64,000 nucleotides of DNA from Steromphala cineraria. Taxonomy: Eukaryota; Mollusca; Gastropoda; Trochida; Trochidae. The notes beneath the pieces are model-generated. The model was not told the DNA's origin, searched no databases, and saw nothing but the letters and a program-made list of their open reading frames with translations. Shown here in pieces: positions 36,201 to 48,200 of the stretch (its first letter is position 1; every line of letters begins with the position of its first letter). A program made the translations under genes and the position numbers. The DNA lies in contig OU744724.1 in NCBI GenBank assembly GCA_916613615.1, positions 19,330,171-19,394,170 of the forward strand, read 5' to 3'.

Positions 36201-39200
36201 CCTCATCCCAAAAGGAAAATGCTAAACCATTGTCCAAGAAAGCCCTCAGTGTCACAGAAAGACTGTACAGACGTTCTCAAGCTCCAAAATATGACTTTTT
36301 AAAAAGAAAAAGTGAGGAAGATTTGCCTCAGCACAGTGAATTTGTGAGACATAAACAGTCACATAGTGAACCTAAACCACAATTTCAGTTTCTTAGAAAG
36401 GGACAAGGCCATCAGCCTAAATCAACTCCTGCTCAACCATTTTCATCAAAAAGAGTCAAAAGACCGGATTCCTCACCGGTTCGTAAACATGCCTTTTTAC
36501 GCAAAGGTCATAGACATCTAAGTGATTCTTATCCATCTCTTGCCCATGTAAAAGTGACCAAAGACAATAAGGATGACATTCAAAGAACACAGAGTTTGGA
36601 AGGGTTTCATGCCAAAGCTACTGATGATGGCATGGACCAACTTCCAGTACCAAACAAATCAGTGTTACCACCCGACACAGCCGAAACACCAAAGAGTCCA
36701 GCTCGACGTCCTCTGTCCAGATCAACATCAAGAGCTTCAAGTTTTGCCAATGTGCCTGAAGCAATTATGGAGGAAGAAAATGTGGAAGTTATTAGTGCAA
36801 TTTCTGTTCCAAATGTGTCTGAGGATGTAACCACACCTGTTCGAAGAAGACCAAAGAAGCTTCGTCCTCCAGGGTGGCAACGACCTACTTCAATGCCAGT
36901 TGGTGAAGAAATGAAACGTGCACGTGCTGAATTCGAAGACGCATCGAAAACTGTTAATCCGGATGATGTGCCAAGTAGTGAGAGTATGACTGGGTCAGGA
37001 TCTGTGTCAACCATTCCATATACGAACACCCCTGGTGACAGCAATTCTGAATTGGATATGGCTGTTGATGAAGCTGAAGCCATGGTTTCATCAGGTGAAA
37101 CTGTCATAGAGATTGTGATGGATGCGGTTGGGCCCACATGTGACCCTGAGGACATCATATTAGATGTGGTTAATGTGGTGCCCACTCATGAAACTGAGGA
37201 CATGGAGACCTCAGGTATGATTGAACAGAGGCCTCAATCATTCCAAAATATTCTGCATGACATTCCTGTAGAAATTTTTCTTCCAAAGTCAAGTCCATCA
37301 TTTCGAGAAGATGAAAGTGTAACTGATGGCAACACTGTGGTGGAAGAGCCAACTACAAAGACCATGCCTGACAAACCTTTGGAAATACCTACACCTGACG
37401 AAAGCTTGGATATATCTACATCTAAAGCAGCCTTGGACTTATCTATTACTGACAAAGACTTGGATATATCTCCACCTGACAAAACCTTTGATCCATCTAT
37501 GACTGTATTTGATCCTTTGTGTCAGGATCTACCTAAGGATAGTTACTCTGCAGACAGGACTAGTAGTTTTTCTGGTGATTCCCTGGAGGAGAGGGATATG
37601 GATGATTCTCTGGAGAATTGTGTCCCTGAGGAAGGTGCTGATAATGCTGGAGATGGATTACCTGACGACAATCAGAGCCAGCTATCAGACTCGGTCGGAC
37701 CATCCCGGGAAGATCAGATTGAGGTTTTCCAGAGGATGCTGCACCAGTTAGACAAACCGTAAGCATTTTCTATTTATAAATATAGGCCCCTCTGGCAACT
37801 GTTTCAATTTATATATATACATGTAGGAAATGAGGCCTAATCTGACCTGTTTCTTGTTCTGCAATATTTAACCAGTGTACCAAACTGTCTAATGACATAG
37901 TGCATGAATTATGAATTATGAATTATGAGCTAGAAAGGTTACTAAACGTATATACTTGAGTCCTGTATTTTTTACTTTGTGTAGTGAACACATAGCTTTA
38001 CAAAGTTTTAACTTCATTCATTCATGTATTTGATAGTGGTTCATAAATAGTTATATGTTCATATGGTCTTAGACTCAGTATGTCCTTAATTATCCTGAAA
38101 AACTTGGAACTATTGCATAGCTTTACAGTAACCTGTGGATAAGTACCTTGTCCTGATTTAGGACAAAATAATATAGCTACATGGAATATTTGATGTAAAC
38201 TTTTGAGATAATAGGTATAGAATACCTGATGAATTAAAGAGCAAATAATACTTTATGTTGATATTTTGAAAAATATGGATATAATGGTAGAGCAAATGTT
38301 TTCATGCTCAAACAGAGTATTTGCGTTTAAATGCAAAAAAATGTCGAAAAATACTTGTCTGCATGTCCTTTAAAATTGGCATTTACCCCACTTTTAAATA
38401 ACAATGCATATATACCAGATCCATCAAAACCATGACGCGAACTAAATCTATAACACTAATAGAAAAAGTTCTGTGAAATCTGAAATCTCAAATAATTGAC
38501 CATATTTGCATTATAAATATTCCTTTCCATGATCAAGAAATCAGCGAGAGTTGAGATGTTGTTTTATTATGATTTCAAAGGAGTTGTTTGTTGGAAATGG
38601 AACTAGTCCTGAATGAGTTTATCTTTTAAGCTCATAAGGCCTGAAAGGCCCAAAGGGCATATAGCATGCTATAGTGTCCGCCTTCTGTCTTTCCATCCAT
38701 CTATCCGTCCGACAGTACACTTTGTGCTTTTTTCACTTCTTCTAAAGAATCAAATGGGGTAATAAGGGCTGCAGAGGCAATGCCCTTAAAACCTGTTTTT
38801 GTCTTCTCCAGAAGGATAAGGTCTAGAAAGATAAACTCTTGTGTACAGACTCCTTGACAAGTGAGGATTCTCATTTATAGCACTGGTTGCCCTGTGGCCT
38901 AGAAAGGGTCACAGGGGCCACGCCCTTAAAACATATTTTCATCTTTTTCTCCAGAAGCATAAGGCCTAGAATGTTTAAGCTTAGATAACAGACCTATGAC
39001 TAATTAGGATTATAGTTTATGGCTTTGGAGGACTTTTGACCCATTATAAGGGCCTTAAAACCTATAATTTTTCTTGACATTCACAAGAGCGTAAAGCAAA
39101 ATTGAATATGATGAGCTACAGGGCCAATGGTTCTAATTTCAATGAATCTTTATTGCTTAAAGTGACACAGAGTATCTTTCTTAAAATTTTTATTTGGTTT

Positions 39201-42200
39201 TGATAAGCTACAAAATATCTTATATACTGATTGAAGTTCATATCTCATCACTGGACTTGTAAATATATCCATTTATGCATAATATCTCTAAAATGCTTGA
39301 TTTTATGAAAAAAATCAAGAAAACATCTCAAATACGTTTAATATTCGAAATTATGCATCCAAATTATCTACCTTAATCAGTTTATGACAAGGTTTCAAAA
39401 TTACGTTTGGCGAATTTGCTCGCGCCCCTTGAGCCACATTGTCCGGTTTTCGATCAAAACCCTGACTTTGAATGGTTCCTGATGTAGTAACATTGATTTC
39501 AAAATTTGACATATGTGATCCTATCAACATACTCTGTGTCTCTTTAACTTAGATTAAAAGATTAAAAAATTTTGTAGTTATATCTTTAACTTCACTGATA
39601 TCTTCTACTCGTATAAGCATTGTACCATAGCATAACTTATGTGATAGGTTCATAATTGCAGATTATCAGTTATATAAAGAGAAATGAATCTGTGTGTTGG
39701 TAATAGTAAGGAGCCAATCCATGATCTTCATTATATATTGTATTGCTTTGATACAATCCTAAATGGCATAGTTTGTTACATAAATTTTTTTAAATCTCAC
39801 ATTTTCATCTCAAAATTGCAAAAATATTATAAATACCCTGGTACTTAATTGTTTTAAAAGAAAATAAAAAAAAACAAAAAAAACAAATATATACGTTTGC
39901 GGAATTCATGTTTTTAATTTACATTGACACTACTCATATAATCCATACAGTATCATTTGTCATTCTGATTGCTTTCAGTATGTTTCCAAAATTACATTTG
40001 ACTGATTGCTGCGCATCTTTGTCAGGTTTTCAATCACAATCGCAACTTCAAACCTTCCTATTGTCACTTTACGACGTCAATGAGCTTAATAATAATTCTA
40101 ACTTTTCATTATGTCAATACTTCTCGTTCAGATGACACCATTCATAAAGTTTGTGATATGTGACACCCAACAACTCACGGAGTAGCTCTTTAACCCTTTC
40201 TTAGGGTTAAAGAGAGACAGAGTATGTTGATAGGATCACATATATCAAATTTTGAAATCGATGTTATTACATCGGGAACCACTAACTGTTACTGAAAATA
40301 ACAAGTTAAAGGTCAATCAGTACATTAGAGCGAAAATACGGCCATTCAAAGTCAGGGTTTTGATCGAAAACCGGACAATCTGACTCGAGTGGTGCGCTCA
40401 AATTCGCCAAACGTAATTTTGAAACCTTGTCATAAACTGATTAAGGTAGATTAATTGGATGCATAATTTCAAATATTAAACGTATTTGAGATGTTTTCTT
40501 GATTTTTCGATAAAATCAAGCATTTTAGAGATATCATTAAGTCCAGTGATGAGATATGAACTTCAATCAGCATATTAGATATTTTGTAGCTTATCAAAAC
40601 CAAATAAAACTTTAAGAAAAATACTCTGTGTCACTTTAAGCAAAAGGGTTAAAGGGTTAGAGATACTTTGGTGTGTGTCAGTCCATTTTAGTTAATTCAA
40701 GTAATGTTGTTCTGTTTGTTAATGCTTATCATGAAGGTAAAAGTGAAAAATGCTTGCATTTCCTTTCTAACCAATCTTTCACATCTAGATTTGCTTTTGT
40801 AGCCCTGGAATATGTCCTGCCATTACTTTATAGATTAGTCTAGTGCACCAAGTTTAACATTGCATGTTTGTAAACAGTTCACACTAAGCAAAGATTTATT
40901 GACTTGATAAAGCCAGAGCTTTATATTCAACTGTAATTTACTGTTTGATTTTTGGTGTCACATTACACTCATGCGATACCTGAAATATGTGGGAATTATT
41001 TGATCTGCATTGCAGAATATTTATTTGCTGTGTATTTACATTGTCTACCTTGAGTAGAATGGAGATCCGTGATCAGATATTGATTTGAACAAGATGATTT
41101 GTCTGCTTGGAGACGCTTGTTGAGTATAGAGTGTGTATGTGGGGTGGATATTGCCCCAGGCAAGTGCTTGTCTAGTATCGGGTAAGGATTAACTGTGGGG
41201 TGGCTAGCTGAGTGAGAGCACTGTGACCAGGGGATCTAGGAATTGGGTGACAGATAACTAATTGGCTGTGGAATAATACTGTGGGAGAAATCTGTGAATG
41301 GTTAAGTCAAGTACAGTTAACTCTGATAAGCAAAGATGGGCGATCATCAGTGCAGTTATATTGTCACAGGTCTCATGGCACTGTCGCAAGTCACCCATAG
41401 ACAGTCGAAAGTCACTGGTGTCTCTAAGAATTAACAACTGAGTGAATTGAAGGTTTTCTATATAGAAGTTTGAGGGACTCATGCAATGTGGACCTTGGTA
41501 CAAATCAGCCTTACAGTCAAACATGCCACTTGCCAGAGACTGAGATATATGCAGTTTACAAGTCATCCATAGACAGTCAAAAGTCACTGGTGTCTATAAG
41601 CATTAGCAACTGAGGGATATGTGGGTTTTTGATATAGAAGTTTGAGGGACTGATAACCCTTACAGTCAAACATGCGACTTGCCAGTGACTGAGATAGATG
41701 CAGTTTTCTACTATTGGAGGTTGAGAGAGTTCTGCAATGTGGGCCTGGTACCTATCGCTCCTGCACTTTGTGTTCCTGTTCACCGTGTATCTCTTTCTGC
41801 TTCCCCTCAGGAATGCACTTGGTGGGAACAATGGGCGGCGCAGCAAACGTCAGCCACGTCCCCGGACCCAAGATGGAAGCAGCGACAGTGAAGGACTTAA
41901 TTCGGAGGACTCAGTTCGGGGATCTGGTAAGATAATTTTAGACTTTAAAAGCTTTTATTAAGTTTTGGTGTTAGTTAAATTACGAGCCAATTTTAAATGT
42001 TTACTTGCTGATAAATTTTTTTCCAAGTATGCCTGTCATCTTATGGCCATTTCCGGATGATTCTTTTTAAATTAGCTTTATTCTTCAAATAAGGTCCTTT
42101 ATTACTTCAAAAGGTATAAGTTTTCTAGAAAGGGGAATCACTCATTAAGGTTTAGGAAAGTATTTGATCAAGATTTTTATCAGTTTTAAATATGCCTATA

Positions 42201-45200
42201 AAGTTTGTTGGAGATTTATGACACAGAGACACTACTATTGACAGATACTCTGAGAACTGGCACAGTGCCAGTTGATAAGATTAAGGACTGGATCAGTGTC
42301 ATGGGTCTGGTTGTACTACAATAACATGTATTAACTGTATCAATCAGACCGTTCAATTCATGACTTAAACTTGTTGGTAGGGTCATGCTTTGTAACTTTT
42401 GATGATATTTTAGCTGAACTGCAATTCTTTTTTAAAATGTTGCTCCTTATACGATGGTAAAATTTTAAACGTTTATGTTTTATGCATGTTATTCTGAAAC
42501 AAAGTTTTTCTTTCTATCCAAGCATGCAAACATTGATTCAATAAATTTAAGTTTAATCCTTTTATATATCCGATAAAGATTTTAGTACAAAATTTTATAA
42601 AATAATTATTTAAAGGTCAGAAAGGCTAAAGATTAATATGGGAAAAATAAAGCATTTGAATAAATTATTTTGAAAAATATTCATTTGAATATGTTTGCTT
42701 AACCTTAATACCGATAATACGGTTTGAGATATCACTTAATTCAAGAAATACAGCACTCTCAACCATCATAGTTATTGTGATATAGGATACTTTTGCCATG
42801 AGCTATAATGCAATAAGCCAAAGGCACAGTCAGGACAAAACAACTGAGACTTCTTCTTTAGCATTGTTTTGGTTATATTGAACTTCAATAAATGTAAGCT
42901 ATTATTGTGGATCTTAATTCAACAGTTGTAGAAGTAACTAAAAAAATACATTTTATTGTGAAATAATGTAATTTTACTGAAACAATGCTACTGCAGCAAA
43001 TTAAGAAATAACATAACACAAATTTTTTTTTATTCATCTCCATTGATTGTTGAATCGAATTTTGTTCTTAAATAAAATCTCTATCATTGCAGGAAACCAG
43101 TCCAGGCACTCCTCAAGGCACTCATCAAGGCCTAACTCTGCAACGCGACGACGGCGCCGTCATGCAGCAAAAGCAGCAGAGAATGGCAGCAAGAGGCGTC
43201 GTGGACAGACATCGGATGATGAATACCAAACATCGGAGAACGACAGCGTTTACTCTGACGACTCCCTGACTCAGCCAGAGGACCGTCAGTCTAGACTCCC
43301 AGCCCAGAGTGAGGAGGCAACAGAGGAAATGTCACAGATCAGTGACACTCTACAGCAGATGACAGCAGACCTTCTTGAGGGAGGGGACACATCTGGAGGG
43401 GCAGACACAGGAGATACACTCGATCCAGCCTCACTGGCTCTTGCACAGTCACCCACAGGAGATGTACCTTATACAGGACTATGTGTTGAGACTAGTGACC
43501 CTAGGTTGTCCAGTGATTTAACATGTAGTGACTCAAATCTGTCTCCAGGAGATGACCCCAGACTCTCCAGAGATTCAATACATGGTGACCCAAGGCAATC
43601 TGCAGGAGGTGAACCCAGAATCTCTGACGATTCAACACATGGTGACTCCAGGTTGTCTTCACAAGGTGACCCCAGACTCGCTGGAGATGTAACACATGGT
43701 GACCCCAGGTTGTCTTCACAAGGTGACCCCAGGCTCTCTGGAGATTCAACACATGGTGACCCGAGACTATCCACAAATCATCCACAAGGTGACCGAAGAC
43801 TGTCAAATGACTCTTCACATGGGGACCCAAGATTGTCAACAGATTCCACCCAAACTGAGGGAGGAAGTGTGCAAATGAGGCTCTCTCCAGTCAATGTGTG
43901 GAGCTCGGAGGAAGGTGAATCTTTTTCTCATGTGAAGGGGCAAACCAAATCTGATCTCAAACCTGATCGTGTTGCTACCAAAAGAGCTTTGAAATTGACT
44001 GTCTCACCTACAAAAGTTGATTATTATGGACCTGATGAGGGTATTAGTGACCAAATGGACAGTGATTCAATATCTTCACCAGTTGATGGCCAAACAGAAC
44101 CAAAGAAGCCAAAGATCTCTGATAATTCTTCAGACGTAAATAATGACATAAATAGACCACAGTCAATTAAGTATGAGGTAACTCTAAATGAAGATACAAC
44201 TGACATAATATACAAAGTGGAAAAGACTGAACACAGAACATACGAGTTAAGACCAAGGTCCAAGGAGGATCAAGGTCATGTTGCAGCAATACCAGACAGT
44301 ATTAATATATGGTTAACAGAAACCAAAACACTCCAACACGATGAGAATTTCAAGTCACTGACAAGGGAAAAAGTTGTATTGCAAAAAGAAGGCACTCCTA
44401 CTGATCACGATACTGGGGTGATTGTGTCCGAGAGAATGTATAATTCAAGTCATTCCCTGGAGTGTGAGGAAACTGTTGTAGGGTCTGACGTGAGCAGGGG
44501 AAGTTCAATTGAGAGACAAATGGTTCAGGAAGATTTCTCTTCAGCTGCATATGCTGACCGATCTGATGCTGGTTCAAATTCACCAACAGATTGTTTACAG
44601 ACAGTTGATGGAAAGGAAATTGAAAGATTGGTTGATGGTAGCGGTGATGTGGAAGAACCTCCACAAATGCATGGAGGGGATGTATCGTGTCTACCAGCTC
44701 CCTCCTCTGGAAGTGAAGGGTTGGGAAAGATTGGTGACATTAAGGTGGGGAGGCCTCATAAGGAGGCTGATGGTGACTCTTCTGAGGCTTCATTGGACAT
44801 AAGTGTTGACAGTTTAGACGGAAGTTCAGAATTGTTAGAGACATCAACAGATCCAAATATTCAACCAGTGGTGTGTTCTTCACCAATTATGTCTCAGAAT
44901 ACCCTTTTGCAACCTTTACCTGAGAGCACTAGTAGTATTCTTTATAGAGTGGGAGAAAACTTATCTGAAAATCCTCAGAAGTCTTCAATCAGCTGGGATA
45001 GTGAACTACCTTTAAATTTACAATCAGTCCATGATCTTCAAAATTTTGACCAACTCAACCATCCCTTGAATTGTCACACAGAAAATGTCTTAAGTTCCAA
45101 ATCATCAAATCATTCAGATGATGAGCATGATACTGATGATAATTGTCAAAGACTTCATCTTGCAATTGATCCCCAGAACAGTGGATATGATTCACAGGGA

Positions 45201-48200
45201 ATTGAATTTTCATCAACATTACTTTCTGATATTTCTGAAGAGCTTTCTGAAGAAGAAGCTGCCATTGAGGGTAAACATGAGATCCATAAAAAGCATGGAA
45301 GTCCAAATAGTGTACATAAGGATCGTGTCGACACATTGAGATTGGGTGGACCATCAAGGGAGAGTGAAAACAATAAAGAAGATGAATATGCAGGCAGAGC
45401 TGGTCACCTGGTCATGAACAAGACTGAAGAGGTAATTGGTCCATCCATGGAACAAGGGAACAATTCTGAGAATACATCAACAAAAGGGGATGAAACATTT
45501 GAACCTAAAGGTGGCAATTTACCAGTACTCAACATAGATGGAAGTCCTAATCATACTATTGACAGTGAAATGAAACTGCCATCCAAAGCCAATGACACTC
45601 AAGATGGTGAGAACAAACTTTATGATAATGGGGAGCCTATTCATAAAATGCCTTCTAATGAAAGGTCATCAACAGAATCAGATGAAGAGTCATCACTGAA
45701 AGAAAAAAGCCTTGAATCAAGAGGAATATCTTTAGAAGACAATTCCTCAACAGAGGGTGACTCAATGTCCATACACCATGACAATAGACCACAACACCAA
45801 GACATGCCACAAGAGGATTATGACAGGGAGGGCACACACCAAGGTCAAGGTAGCTCATACAAAGATGAGAAGGATGCCTTGAAAAGGGATGGACAATCAA
45901 GTGAGAATGACAACAGTTTAGATAATGAAAATATAGACCAGCATGATACCCATATCATGGATGAGTCAGAAAGTGTTGCTGGTGTGCCAACAAGCCAAAA
46001 AAACATTTCTGGTGATGATCATTCATCAAGAGAAGAAGATGCAACCTTTACACCCAGATCTGACCACATTGTCAGCATGGAAGGAAGACCTGAAAAGAAA
46101 ATGCAAAACCCTTCCCAAGACACCACTCACGATGGTGAAAACAGACAACCTTCGGATGGTATCACAAGTAAACCAGATGAAAATACCTCTCCTGTCCAGA
46201 TAACTGAAGACAAAGGTCTGAAGATAGGAGAAGAGTCTTTGGATGAAAGATCCTCCACAGACAGTGAATCATTGTCCAATCTCAAAATACCTCAACAACA
46301 AAGACAACAACCGAGCTGTGAAAATGATGGTTATGATTCATCTAAGGGCAATAAAGAAATGACTGACAATGACACTGTCACATCTGGTATTCAGAGACCA
46401 TCCGATGAAGAAAAGAAGGAGATACAAAGAAGCCAAAACAACCCACAGCAATATGGGAATCATGACTTGAATGATGGACAAACAAATGACAGTGAAGATA
46501 TTAAAGATGAGGAAAATGTAGGCAGATCTGATAATCAATTCTTAGATGTGTCAGATGGTGTAATTGGTGCAGAAATAAGACAAGAGCAAGATGCTGTATC
46601 TGGTGATGGGCATTCACCAAGAATAGTAGATGCAAGAACTGGCACTGAAGTCAACATTAAAGGAAGTCCCAATGATGTACTTGACAGTGGAATGGAGTTG
46701 CCAATCTCCTCCCTTGACACTCAGCATACTGGCAACAAATCTGAAGATGAGAGTGAGAGGTCATCAAATAAACCAGATAAACAGTCCCATCCATTCCAGA
46801 CAAATAATGACCTTAACAACAAATCAAAAGGAGAATCCTTGGAAGATCCATTTGCAGATAGTAACACAATGTCTGAACTCTATGATCAACATCAAGATGT
46901 ACACAAAGAAGTCAATCCAGGGGCACAAAGGTCATCAGAAGACGACATGAAAACAAGCCTTGGAGATAGAGGTCCCTCACAACTTGATAACAATAACTCT
47001 ATGAGTTTAGATGGACAACCAAGGAACAACATTGATGGAAAAGATGAGAATGCAGACAGTCCTGGTCCTAAATTCATGGACACATCAGAGAAGGAAACTG
47101 GTGCACCAAGAGCACAAAAGCAAGACAACATTTCTGATGATGGGTACTTATCAAGAGAAGGAGAGGAAACTTCTGCACTCAGAGCTGGGCACAAAGTCTT
47201 CATTGAAGGAAGACCTGGTGACATTCTTGATGGTAAAATGAAATTGCCAACCTCTCCCCTTCACACCAATGAAACTGAGAGCAGATGTGATGAGGAGGAT
47301 TACCTGATGACATCACCAACTAAGCCAGATGAGAAGTCATCCCCATTCAAGACAAATGAAGACCAAGCGATGAAGTCAAGGAAAGAATTCTTGGACCAAA
47401 GACCCTCAGCAGATAGTGACTCGAGATCCACAATCCATGACCACCAACCTCAACAGCAAGATGTACACAAAAAAGTCAATCCAGTTGCACAAAGGTCATC
47501 AGAAGATGACATGAAAACAAGTCATGGAGATCAAGGTTGCTCACAGCTTGATGACAATGACACCATTAGTTTAGATATACAACGAAGGGATAAAACTGAT
47601 GAAGAAGATAAAAATGCAGACAGACCTGGTCTTAAGTTCATGGACACATCAAAGACGGTAACTGGTGCATCAAAAACACAAGAGCATGAAAACTGTCCTG
47701 GTGATGGGTACTTATCAAGAGAAGGAGAGGAAACTTCTGCACTCAGAGCTGGGCACAAAGTCTTCATTGAAGGAAGACCTGGTGACATTCTTGATGGTAA
47801 AATGAAATTGCCAACCTCTCCCCTTTACACCAATGAAAGTGAGAGCAGATGTGATGAGGAGGAGGACCTGATGACATCACCAACTAAGCCAGATGAGAAG
47901 TCTTCCCCATTCAAGACAAATGAAGACCAAGCGATGAAGTCAAGGGAAGATTTCTTGGACCAAAGACCCTCCACAGATAGTGACTCCACAATCCATGACC
48001 ACCAACCTCAACAGCAAGATGTACACAAAGAAGTCAATCCAGTTGCACAAAGGTCATCAGAAGATGACATGAAAACAAGTCATGGAGATCATGGTCCCTC
48101 ACAACTTGATGACAGTGACAACATTAATTTAGATATACAACAAAGAGATAAAACTGATGAAGAAGATAAAAATGCAGACAGACCTGGTCTTAGATTCATG

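Larger units (their letters stand above)
37759..41810. other. Intron 23 (4.1 kb)
   Basis: Holds a second complete copy of the 145-bp-core element (38625-39140), a TTAA-flanked inverted pair of elements (39154-39550 and 40201-40640) with a degraded third copy between them, and a duplicated block (41388-41705) just before exon 24. No exon candidate. Confidence 0.8.

Noticed and set aside
36607..37185. A 192-codon minus-strand frame inside exon 23
   Set aside because: Shadow of the coding strand; low-complexity Ser/Thr/Val composition mirrors the sense codons, and no family is recognisable.
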